From NCBI GenBank assembly GCA_031254955.1, contig JAIRTK010000449.1, forward strand, positions 1 through 8,711: a DNA stretch of 8,711 nt. The letters run 5' to 3'. Below the pieces are notes generated by a model, which searched no databases, was not told where the DNA came from, and worked only from the letters and a program-made list of their open reading frames with translations. The position numbers and the translations under genes were made by a program. Source of the DNA: Opitutaceae bacterium. GTDB taxonomy: Bacteria; Verrucomicrobiota; Verrucomicrobiia; Opitutales; Opitutaceae. Shown piece by piece: positions 1-4,854 of this stretch (position 1 is the first letter of the stretch; each line of letters begins with the position of its first letter).

Positions 1-57
1 GTCAAAGACCTCGGACTCGCCAACCAAGCGGCCCGCCGGCGTGGATTCGGGCCTCAT
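1..57 (-). CDS. Start of a fourth small operon gene, cut by the window edge
   Basis: Only the first 19 codons are visible, reading MRPESTPAGRLVGESEVFD, and no stop occurs before the edge. The ATG at 57-55 overlaps the TGA stop of the preceding gene in an ATGA, the same arrangement as at the two other junctions of this operon. A strong purine-rich SD (61-74) sits at normal distance. The 11 bases at 2-12 recur at 316-326 in the preceding gene, so the residues SEVFD line up with AEVFERL there. This suggests that this gene is a paralogue of the gene at 54-362, but too little is visible to be sure. Function unknown. Confidence 0.55.
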   Translation of the reverse strand, partial: MRPESTPAGRLVGESEVFD

Positions 58-362
58 GACTCACCCCCTTTTTCGGCGGGGATGGGGGCGACTCCGTGAA
101 CTTCACAGATGACTTGATACGCGGCCACGTAGTCCTCGCGGGCCTTGCTGACAAGGCCCTCAAGGGTTGTTGCGCTCGAGGAAGCGGCGGCGAACGTGGC
201 GGCATTGCAGGCGATTCTATCGGCATGCTCACGAATCTTTTTCTCTTCATACGCTCGACATCCGGGCGCGGGGTTCTCGGCTTCGAGCTTGCGGCGCGCC
301 GCTTTCGCAAGGCGCTCAAAGACCTCTGCGGAGGCCGGTTTCTTTGGGCTTTTCGGGTTCAT
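54..362 (-). CDS. Small hypothetical protein, third gene of tandem operon
   Basis: Encodes 102 residues beginning MNPKSPKKPASAEVFERL. I do not recognise the family. The first 13 residues are Lys/Pro-rich and almost identical to the start of the gene at 359-700. The rest differs from that gene: a charged, Ala-rich, probably helical stretch, then a C-terminal part containing AREDYVAAYQVICEVHGVAP. No signal peptide or membrane segment is visible, so a cytoplasmic protein is likely. The start at 362-360 is chosen because it forms an ATGA overlap with the preceding stop and follows a GAAAGGGGG SD (369-377); an upstream in-frame ATG would run through the neighbour's coding sequence and lacks such a site. 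The gene is the probable ancestral neighbour of the gene at 697-1032 before the 338-bp duplication. Small unknown genes coupled in this way are common in phage and other accessory operons, but nothing here proves a phage origin. Confidence 0.75.
   Translation of the reverse strand: MNPKSPKKPASAEVFERLAKAARRKLEAENPAPGCRAYEEKKIREHADRIACNAATFAAASSSATTLEGLVSKAREDYVAAYQVICEVHGVAPIPAEKGGES
61..74 (-). promoter_or_regulatory. SD of the fourth operon gene
   Basis: On the minus strand this reads GAAAAAGGGGGTGA, a strong anti-16S match shortly before the ATG at 57-55. It lies inside the coding end of the gene at 54-362, where it encodes EKGG. It supports the 4-base-overlap start and translational coupling. 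Confidence 0.7.
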
Positions 363-700
363 TTTAAACCCCCTTTCTTGATGGCGGCGGCGAGCGCGCC
401 GGCGCCGCGCGAAGCGGCGAGCGCGGCGGCGCCTAGGGCGGTGCATTTGGCGGCGGTTTCCTTCATGGCGGCGTCGATGCCGGCGTTAATCTCCTCGGCG
501 CCGTATTTGCCGATGTATTCGTCGACCACGTCGCAGATCGCGCGCGAGACGGCTACGGCCAGCCCGTCGCCGATGACGACGCTGCGCGCGTGTTTCTGGG
601 CCGCTGCCGCCCGTTCCCATTTCCAGTCGCCGATGTCGATCTCGCGCGCGTGTTTCAGGGCCTCGGCGGAGGCCGGTTTCTTTGGGCTTTTCGGGGTCAT
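359..700 (-). CDS. Small hypothetical protein, chimeric second gene of operon
   Basis: Encodes 113 residues. Residues 1-13 (MTPKSPKKPASAE) match the start of the gene at 54-362. From ALKHAREIDIG onward the protein matches the gene at 697-1032 almost residue for residue, including DVVDEYIGKYGAEEINAGID and an Ala/Gly-rich tail. The switch falls at SAE|ALKHA. This is what a tandem duplication from early in the first gene to early in the third would create, so I read this gene as the chimeric product. No signal peptide or clear membrane segment is seen; the Ala-rich tail could be amphipathic helix. The start at 700-698 is chosen for the ATGA overlap with the upstream stop and the GAAAGGGGGAG SD at 705-715. 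The reading frame is intact, and the copies differ by only a handful of bases, so the duplication is recent or the copies are kept alike by gene conversion. Family and function unknown. Confidence 0.8.
   Translation of the reverse strand: MTPKSPKKPASAEALKHAREIDIGDWKWERAAAAQKHARSVVIGDGLAVAVSRAICDVVDEYIGKYGAEEINAGIDAAMKETAAKCTALGAAALAASRGAGALAAAIKKGGLK
369..377 (-). promoter_or_regulatory. SD of the third operon gene
   Basis: Minus-strand GAAAGGGGG lies six bases before the ATG at 362-360, inside the last codons of the gene at 359-700. It decides the start of the 54-362 gene and encodes the KKGG at the C-terminus of the upstream protein. Confidence 0.75.
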
Positions 701-1032
701 TTCTCTCCCCCTTTCTTGATGGCGGCGGCGAGCGCGCCGGCGCCGCGCGAAGCGGCGAGCGCGGCGGCGCCTAGGGCGGTGCATTTGGCGGCGGTCTCCT
801 TCATGGCGGCGTCGATGCCGGCGTTAATCTCCTCGGCGCCGTATTTGCCGATGTATTCGTCGACAACGTCGCAGATCGCGCGCGAGACGGCTACGGCCAG
901 CCCGTCGCCGATGACGACGCTGCGCGCGTGTTTCTGGGCCTCTGCCGCCCGGTCCCATTTCCCGGCGCCGATGTCGATCTCGCGCGCGTGTTTCAGGGCC
1001 TCGGGGGTGGCTGTTTCGGGTGTGTTTTTCAT
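697..1032 (-). CDS. Small hypothetical protein, first gene of tandem operon
   Basis: Encodes 111 residues beginning MKNTPETATPEALKHAREID, with the body motif DVVDEYIGKYGAEEINAGID and an Ala/Gly-rich C-terminal third ending in KKGGEK. I do not recognise the family. The start at 1032-1030 follows an AAAAGGAAA SD (1036-1044) at normal spacing. A longer in-frame extension to 1125 is less likely, because that stretch folds into nested inverted repeats and gives Arg-rich sequence unlike the paralogue. It is the promoter-proximal gene of the leftward operon. Its stop overlaps the next start in an ATGA, so translation of the two is probably coupled. The body is duplicated in the next gene with only about six base differences over about 290 bases. 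Confidence 0.8.
   Translation of the reverse strand: MKNTPETATPEALKHAREIDIGAGKWDRAAEAQKHARSVVIGDGLAVAVSRAICDVVDEYIGKYGAEEINAGIDAAMKETAAKCTALGAAALAASRGAGALAAAIKKGGEK
705..715 (-). promoter_or_regulatory. SD of the second operon gene
   Basis: Minus-strand GAAAGGGGGAG lies shortly before the ATG at 700-698, inside the end of the gene at 697-1032. It decides the start of the 359-700 gene. It aligns with the site at 369-377 across the 338-bp duplication. Confidence 0.75.
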
Positions 1033-1035
1033 GAG

Positions 1036-1044
1036 TTTCCTTTT
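1036..1044 (-). promoter_or_regulatory. SD of the first operon gene
   Basis: Minus-strand AAAAGGAAA, with GGA five bases before the ATG at 1032-1030. Unlike the three internal sites it is not the G5 type. It supports the 111-residue form of the protein over the longer in-frame extension. Confidence 0.6.
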
Positions 1045-1045
1045 C

Positions 1046-1123
1046 GGTTGGATTTTTGCCCGCCGGAAGGTTCTCAGCCTTCTCCTCACTGTCGCGGTGA
1101 GGAACCAACCAAGGACGGCGGGC
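1046..1123 (-). promoter_or_regulatory. Structured 5' leader with nested inverted repeats
   Basis: Read as minus-strand RNA, an outer 8-bp stem pairs GCCCGCCG (1123-1116) with CGGCGGGC (1065-1058). Inside it, GGTTC/GAACC (1106-1102 with 1073-1069) encloses a hairpin TCCTCAC/GTGAGGA (1103-1097 with 1089-1083; the two helices share two bases, so they cannot both form fully). A competing pairing joins GGTTGG (1110-1105) to CCAACC (1051-1046), which lies just before the SD at 1044-1036. No U-run follows, so this is not an intrinsic terminator for the operon. The arrangement resembles a cis-acting translation-control leader, but I match it to no known riboswitch class. Function is inference. Confidence 0.5.
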
Positions 1124-1198
1124 ATGTTGTGTGTTGAGCGACAAAGGGAGATGCGCGGCGCGGACGGACAAAAACCGTGCCGGGCGCGTGGTTCCGTG

Positions 1199-1217
1199 GA
1201 TTTTTCCCGGAAAAATC
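1199..1217. promoter_or_regulatory. 19-bp palindrome upstream of the leftward operon
   Basis: GATTTTTCC and GGAAAAATC flank a single central C, a perfect palindrome. It lies about 170 bases before the first operon gene. The symmetry suits a dimeric regulator's operator. A terminator is less likely, because the stem has AT-rich outer arms and no separate T-run beyond it. Function is inference. Confidence 0.4.
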
Positions 1218-1252
1218 GTGTGGTGGGGTAGCGGCGGTAAAAACCGGCTCAA

Positions 1253-1266
1253 GGCAACCCGTTGCC
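1253..1266. promoter_or_regulatory. 14-bp palindrome GGCAACCCGTTGCC
   Basis: GGCAAC and GTTGCC are perfect arms around CC. A minus-strand TTGACG, similar to a -35 box, lies immediately next to it (1272-1267), so it could overlap the operon promoter. No good -10 is seen at 16-18 bases. It is tentatively called an operator-like site. Confidence 0.3.
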
Positions 1267-1671
1267 CGTCAAGAATTGAGCTGGAACGCGCCTTGCGTTG
1301 GACATAACTTATTGATTCGCAAGTCATTATGAATACGACGCACAATAAACATTATGTCTAATATAATTTTGAAATCGGCCTCCCGATCGCGCCAAGGGGC
1401 GTCGGTAGACGGTTGTCCTTGGCCCTTTCCTCGCTTTCCAGGCAAATGGGCTTCCAGCAAGCTCCATGAATGAATATGAAGCATCCATCCGGAGCGCGCG
1501 CCAAGAAGGGGCAATAATGAGGTTGCAGATGGCTGAAAGGGTTTTACAGGCGGCAATATAAGCAACACCATCACAGTAAGTCCAACCAGCACTGGAAACC
1601 ATGAGGAATCACAATAAGCAACCCCACAGGCAATCGCACAAAACAGGCTCCGCCCATATCGTCTTAAACCG

Positions 1672-2391
1672 ATGCGCCGAGCCAGCGGGAAAATAGTTGT
1701 CCTAAGTGTGCTGGCCTTGTTGTTGCTTGCTTTCGCTGGCTGCCAAACGACACCGGAAAAGGCACGCATGACACCGGAGGAGGCGCGCATGCAGTATAAT
1801 AAAAATAAGTCCGATTCGGAGAAAGTGGAGGAGAAGGTGAGAAGTCGGACTATAGACGTATGGACTATACCTGAAAAAGTGAAGTCGAGATATCGAGTGG
1901 CGATTTATAGCCGAGTGACGAGTGCAGGCGGGTGCGGTTGTCGAAGCATTCGATGTAATTCGAATATCTCGGTGTTGGGCCTGCGCGTGCGTTTCAAAGC
2001 GGGTGCGATTGACCAACTTCATTTTCAAGGTGCTCCAGCACGATTCCATCGAGGGCGTTGCCATAGCAATTGGCCTTGCAAGTTTATGGACGCTTGCTGG
2101 ACGCTTGCTGGCCCGCCGAGGTTGAACCGAGCAGACATGGACCGCAAGGGTTCGCGGCGCCGGGGCGGCTCCGCAAGCTCCGCTTCACGGGGAGCGCCGC
2201 AAACGGCTCCGCCCAAGGGCGCGCTTGGCGCGGATGGCGCGCGGCCCTTTCCTCTCCGGGCCTTTTCCCCGCGTCCCCACATCGTTTGTTCCGTCCGCGA
2301 AATTCACCCCGTGGAGCGCGATTGCCTCCCCTGCGCCCCTCTGACTCGGACGGCTCGGACGGCGCCGGTCGGCGGCGTTAGTTATGTCTAA
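1672..2391 (+). CDS. Lipoprotein-like frame, probably eroded or frameshifted
   Basis: The frame encodes 239 residues. The start is convincing as a bacterial lipoprotein: basic MRRASGK, a hydrophobic core to about residue 22, and a lipobox-like FAGC with Cys24, followed by a polar, Lys/Glu-rich segment to about residue 70. That would place the protein on a membrane facing the periplasm. After about residue 85 the sequence becomes Cys/Arg-rich, and after about 150 it is Gly/Ser/Arg/Pro-rich, like random high-GC translation. At 1922-2125 the +2 frame is open and reads more like protein (AGAVVEAFDVIRI, then LTNFIFKVLQHDSIEGVAIAIG). An 11-bp tandem duplication at 2088-2109 shifts frame. I infer that a frame slip near 1920 and the later duplication damaged an older gene. 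No clear SD precedes the ATG. Family not recognised; an intact lipoprotein with an odd tail remains possible. Confidence 0.4.
   Translation: MRRASGKIVVLSVLALLLLAFAGCQTTPEKARMTPEEARMQYNKNKSDSEKVEEKVRSRTIDVWTIPEKVKSRYRVAIYSRVTSAGGCGCRSIRCNSNISVLGLRVRFKAGAIDQLHFQGAPARFHRGRCHSNWPCKFMDACWTLAGPPRLNRADMDRKGSRRRGGSASSASRGAPQTAPPKGALGADGARPFPLRAFSPRPHIVCSVREIHPVERDCLPCAPLTRTARTAPVGGVSYV
1750..1791 (+). repeat. Two tandem 21-bp units encoding TPEKARM/TPEEARM
   Basis: ACACCGGAAAAGGCACGCATG (1750-1770) is followed directly by a copy with three A-to-G changes (1771-1791). It is an in-frame duplication of seven residues just after the lipobox cysteine of the lipoprotein-like gene. Confidence 0.85.
2088..2109 (+). 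repeat. 11-bp tandem duplication (GGACGCTTGCT twice)
   Basis: Two exact adjacent copies, 2088-2098 and 2099-2109. Because 11 is not a multiple of three, the duplication shifts the reading frame of any gene crossing it. It joins the +2 frame that is open over 1922-2125 to the frame of the lipoprotein-like start. Confidence 0.85.
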
Positions 2392-2686
2392 TTAAAGATG
2401 GGGTATTTTATCTCCCTTATGCGCCGTGCCGTGACCGCGCCATGAGCGGCGCATAGCATGGCGTATATGGACGTTTGGGCGACCGTGGTTGTGGTTAATC
2501 GAAACGCGGTATGGCACGGCAGCGCCTGCCGGAAGAAATGCCTTCTGGCTTTCTGGCTCTCTGGCTTTCGGGTTTTCTGGCTTTTGGGTTTTCGGACGGC
2601 GGGTGCTTCTTTTTCCTGCCACATAGTTTTCCTGCCTTATATCGGATTGCGCGCGACACTGGTTCGCGCCTTGCTTGTCCTCGGTC
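2392..2686. other. Upstream region of malQ with overlapping inverted repeats
   Basis: No gene is supported here. TATGCGCCG (2418-2426) pairs with CGGCGCATA (2447-2455) across 20 bases, and CGCCATG (2438-2444) pairs with CATGGCG (2457-2463), so two alternative hairpins overlap. An octamer repeat follows at 2543-2595. The malQ promoter should lie in this region, but no clear -35/-10 pair is visible. Confidence 0.5.
2543..2595 (+). repeat. Octamer tandem repeat, consensus TTCTGGCT
   Basis: About 6.6 adjacent 8-bp units: two exact TTCTGGCT (2543-2558), CTCTGGCT, TTCGGGTT, an exact copy (2575-2582), TTTGGGTT, then TTCGG. It lies about 90 bases before malQ. A period of eight is not coding, and such arrays change length by slippage. 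Confidence 0.85.
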
Positions 2687-4354
2687 ATGAGCACTGAACC
2701 GACTCCTGTTTCTGTTTTTCCTGTTTCCGTTTTTAATGCCGATTTGCCTTCCGCCGAACCTTCCGCCGAAACCGGCGCGCGTCCCGTCCGCGCGCCGTTG
2801 TTTGACTGGCTGCGCGCGCGGGCGTCCGGCGTGTTGCTGCATCCGACCTGCCTGCCCGGCGAGCAAGGGGTCGGCACGCTGGAGCCGGGGCCGATCGACG
2901 ACTGGCTGCGATTTCTTGGCGACGCGGGCTTCCGTTACTGGCAGGTTTGCCCGCTTGGCCCGACCGGCTACGGCGATTCGCCTTACCAGTGTTTTTCCGC
3001 GTTTGCCGGAAACCCCTATCTCATCGACCTCGACGCCCTCCGGCGGCTCGGGTTGCTGACCGAGGCCGACATCGAGCCGCTGCGCCGGCTTCCGCGCGAC
3101 CACGTGGATTTTGGCTGGTTGTATGTGACCAAGTTTCCGGCGCTTTTCCGCGCGTTTGAAAACTTCACCGCCCGCCCGCGAAACGCGTCTCCGCTGCCTT
3201 ACGGAGACTTCGGGCAATTCAAAGCCGCCCGGCGCGACTGGCTTGAGCCTTGCGCGCTTTTTCTCGCGCTCAAAGACCATTTCAAAGGCCGGCCTTGGTG
3301 GGAATGGCCGGCGGAGGTGCGTTTTTTCAAAAACGCCAGGGACACCGGCCTCGCGCGCTCGGTGGCGGCGCGCGCCGAGGCGCACGCGTTTTTCCAGTTT
3401 CTCTTTTTCGGCCAGTGGCGCGAGGTGCGGGTCAAGGCCCGCGCGCGCGGCGTGGAGCTCATTGGCGACGCGCCCATCTTCGTCGCGCGTGACAGCGCCG
3501 ATGCCTGGGCGTCGCCGGAGCTTTTCCAACTCGATCAGGTCACGGGCCGTCCGCATGTCGTCGCCGGCGTGCCGCCCGACTATTTTTCGGCGGACGGCCA
3601 GCTCTGGGGCAATCCGCTTTACGACTGGGCCGCTCATGCGTCCGATGGCTACGCGTGGTGGTTGCGGCGCCTGGGCGTGAACTTCGAGCTTTGCGATGTG
3701 CTGCGCCTCGACCACTTTCGCGGCTTCGACACCTATTGGGCCGTGCCCGCCGATGCCGAAACCGCGAAAGGCGGCGTCTGGAAAAACGGCCCCGGCCTCC
3801 CCTTCTTCGAGGCGGTGCGCGCCGCCCTGCCCTCCGCGCGCATCATCGCCGAGGACTTGGGCGAACTCCTGCCGTCGGTCCACGAATTGCTCGCGGCCAC
3901 CGGCCTGCCCGGCATGGCCATCCTCCAGTTCGCCTTCGGCGGCAAGGCCGACAACCTCTACCTGCCGCACAACCAGCGCGCCAACTGCGTCGTGTATCCA
4001 GGAACCCATGACAACGACACCACGCTCGGCTGGTATCACGCGACGGACGAAGGCGCGCGGGACCATGTGCGCCGCTATCTGCGCGTCAACGGCGGCGAAA
4101 TCGGCTGGGATTTCGTGCGGTCGGCCTTCGCCTCGGTCGCCAATCTCGCGGTGATTCCGTTGCAGGACTTGATGAGTCTGGGCGCCGAGGCGCGTTTCAA
4201 CACGCCCGGCACCGCCGCGGGCAACTGGCAATGGCGCCATCACGCCGACCATCTGGCGCGCCTTCACCGCGAAAGCGCCGCCTACCTGCGCACCCTCGGC
4301 GAATTGTTCGGACGGGTCTCAAACGCGAAGGATGAAACCGCGAAAACAACCTGA
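2687..4354 (+). CDS. malQ: 4-alpha-glucanotransferase (amylomaltase, GH77)
   Basis: Encodes 555 residues. The enzyme transfers alpha-1,4-glucan segments between maltodextrins, releasing glucose, in cytoplasmic glycogen/maltodextrin metabolism. Family landmarks run in order: ASGVLLHPTCLPGEQGVGTL near residue 46, WQVCPLGPTGYGDSPYQ, IGDAPIFVARDSADAW (I259), GVPPDYFSADGQLWGNP (V295), LRLDHFRGF with the nucleophile Asp342, IIAEDLG with the acid/base Glu389, and GTHDNDT with Asp442. Nucleophile-to-acid spacing (47) equals that of the short Thermus-type enzymes, and the size fits that group plus about 35 extra residues, so it lacks the larger N-terminal part of E. coli MalQ. The ATG at 2687 is preferred to a TTG at 2675. 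The first 35 residues are low-complexity (PVSVFPVSVF) and may be weakly conserved or untranslated. There is no adjacent partner gene: upstream lies a repeat-filled gap and downstream a palindrome cluster, so the gene is probably transcribed alone. Confidence 0.96.
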   Translation: MSTEPTPVSVFPVSVFNADLPSAEPSAETGARPVRAPLFDWLRARASGVLLHPTCLPGEQGVGTLEPGPIDDWLRFLGDAGFRYWQVCPLGPTGYGDSPYQCFSAFAGNPYLIDLDALRRLGLLTEADIEPLRRLPRDHVDFGWLYVTKFPALFRAFENFTARPRNASPLPYGDFGQFKAARRDWLEPCALFLALKDHFKGRPWWEWPAEVRFFKNARDTGLARSVAARAEAHAFFQFLFFGQWREVRVKARARGVELIGDAPIFVARDSADAWASPELFQLDQVTGRPHVVAGVPPDYFSADGQLWGNPLYDWAAHASDGYAWWLRRLGVNFELCDVLRLDHFRGFDTYWAVPADAETAKGGVWKNGPGLPFFEAVRAALPSARIIAEDLGELLPSVHELLAATGLPGMAILQFAFGGKADNLYLPHNQRANCVVYPGTHDNDTTLGWYHATDEGARDHVRRYLRVNGGEIGWDFVRSAFASVANLAVIPLQDLMSLGAEARFNTPGTAAGNWQWRHHADHLARLHRESAAYLRTLGELFGRVSNAKDETAKTT

Positions 4355-4368
4355 AACCGCGAAAACAA
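4333..4368 (+). repeat. 17-bp direct repeat spanning the malQ stop
   Basis: TGAAACCGCGAAAACAA occurs at 4333-4349 and again at 4352-4368, a period of 19. The second copy's TGA is the malQ stop, so the last residues (KDETAKTT) are made of repeat sequence. The following bases to about 4430 continue as a degenerate purine-rich series of GCGAAGG/ACGAAGAGGG-like words, so the repeat seems to have run into the end of the gene. Confidence 0.85.
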
Positions 4369-4464
4369 TCAGAAGATAACAACCGCAAAGGGCGCGAAGG
4401 ATACGAAGAGGGCGACGGAGGCGAAGAAATTATCAAGAGGCTTAACCCCCATGATCGAAGAAGA
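4369..4464. other. Purine-rich degenerate repeat tract after malQ
   Basis: Loose repeats such as CGCAAAGGGCGCGAAGGATA and GGCGACGGAGGCGAAGAAAT follow malQ. No gene and no intrinsic terminator with a T-run is visible. It links the malQ end repeat to the palindrome cluster that begins at 4465. Confidence 0.45.
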
Positions 4465-4569
4465 CGGTAGGGAGGCCTCTCCGAGGCCTCCGCCGGGCGC
4501 GAGGGTGATTTGAATTTCATGGGGAAATCGGGGCGTTGTCGCGGCGGCCTCGGAGAGGCCTCCCTACCG
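4465..4569. repeat. Inverted repeat with 24-bp perfect arms
   Basis: The arm 4465-4488 is the exact reverse complement of 4546-4569, separated by 57 bases. Each arm contains its own small palindrome, with GGCCTC and GAGGCC around TCC. The loop carries no recognisable gene. The form suits a dispersed intergenic palindromic element (REP- or MITE-like) or a large cruciform; no T-run follows on either strand, so it is not a classical terminator. Confidence 0.85.
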
Positions 4570-4655
4570 GTGCGCTCCCGCGCCTGCCCTGCCTGCCTCT
4601 GCCGTCCCCTCCCCTCCCCCGTTCCGCCGCTGCGTGCCGCTGCCGCTGCCGCCGC

Positions 4656-4724
4656 CGTAGCGCAGACTTCCAAGTCTGCTCTGCCCGCCAGGCGGACAAA
4701 GCAAGTTTGGAAACTTGCGCTACG
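4656..4724. repeat. Nested palindromic element bounded by CGTAGCGCA/TGCGCTACG
   Basis: Outer 9-bp arms (4656-4664 and 4716-4724) enclose two separate palindromes, GCAGACTT-CC-AAGTCTGC (4662-4679) and GCAAGTTT-GG-AAACTTGC (4701-4718). A short CCGCC-A-GGCGG lies between them (4685-4695). The two inner palindromes differ in sequence but share design, so the element can form either one long hairpin or two short ones. It resembles dispersed intergenic repeat families; no coding capacity is seen. Confidence 0.8.
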
Positions 4725-4745
4725 AACCGCCGCCCTCACCGTAGT

Positions 4746-4764
4746 GCCTGACCTTGCGTCAGGC
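4746..4764. repeat. Hairpin GCCTGAC-CTTGC-GTCAGGC
   Basis: Perfect 7-bp arms around a 5-base loop, a third palindrome of the row. A GTAG sits just before it (4741-4744), as also occurs at the edge of the 4656-4724 element. Confidence 0.7.
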
Positions 4765-4814
4765 CGCAGCCCCGGCGTGACATAAGTTCCCCGCCATGTG
4801 TCCGGGAGGTTTGC

Positions 4815-4849
4815 GGCGCGGAGCGCCGTCCACGGGCGAGTCGCCCGTG
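4815..4849. repeat. Two adjacent GC-rich hairpins at the 3' end of the methyltransferase gene
   Basis: GGCGC-GGA-GCGCC (4815-4827) and CACGGGCGA-G-TCGCCCGTG (4831-4849) stand side by side. The second lies five bases beyond the stop of the minus-strand gene at 4855-5616. It could slow RNA decay or weakly terminate that transcript, but there is no T-run after it on the minus strand. It may simply be the last member of the palindrome row. Confidence 0.65.
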
Positions 4850-4854
4850 CCACT

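Larger units (their letters stand above)
328..1003. repeat. Tandem direct duplication, two 338-bp copies
   Basis: Positions 328-665 and 666-1003 align at a constant offset of 338 bases. Bases that can be checked by eye include the ATGA junctions (359 and 697), the C-run SD complements (369-373 and 707-711), and the blocks ending at 666 and 1004. I count about six substitutions over roughly 290 bases of the best-matched part, with a few more just after the ATGA. Each copy holds the end of one gene body plus the first codons of the next gene. The duplication therefore inserted one extra complete gene without breaking any frame. The break lies at a short shared GAGG around codon 12 of the parent genes. 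Confidence 0.9.
1126..1671. other. Intergenic region between operon leader and lipoprotein-like gene
   Basis: No convincing gene is seen in these 546 bases. The left part (1126-1270) is GC-rich and contains two palindromes listed separately; it should hold the promoter of the leftward operon, though I see no good -35/-10 pair. From about 1290 the sequence becomes clearly AT-richer, with ATTATGTCTAATATAATTTT at 1351-1370; this contains TATAAT (1362-1367) but no matching -35. A minus-strand open frame (1790-1269) with hydrophobic stretches crosses this part but lacks supporting evidence. The change in composition fits old acquired DNA. Confidence 0.6.

Noticed and set aside
328..1003. CRISPR-like array
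   Set aside because: There are only two copies of a 338-bp coding repeat and no short repeats with unique spacers.
54..1231. Plus-strand open frames of about 200 codons across the small-gene operon
   Set aside because: The minus strand has ATGA junctions and strong SDs at each gene, while the plus-strand frames have none and simply mirror the duplication.
1339..1367. Sigma-70 promoter with TATAAT at 1362-1367
   Set aside because: The -10 is good, but the bases 17 upstream read CGCACA, and no gene begins at a fitting distance.
1269..1790. Minus-strand open frame of 173 codons with hydrophobic stretches
   Set aside because: The start would lie inside the lipoprotein-like gene, no SD is seen, a competing frame in the same strand is equally plausible, and no family is recognised.
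2495..4267. 590-codon open frame on the minus strand across malQ
   Set aside because: It lies antisense to a malQ with full catalytic motifs. Its sequence is Arg/Gly/Ala-rich without domains, as expected of a mirror frame in high-GC DNA.
4465..4569. Intrinsic terminator shared by malQ and the methyltransferase
   Set aside because: The loop is 57 bases and no T-run follows on either strand, so a dispersed palindromic element is the better reading.
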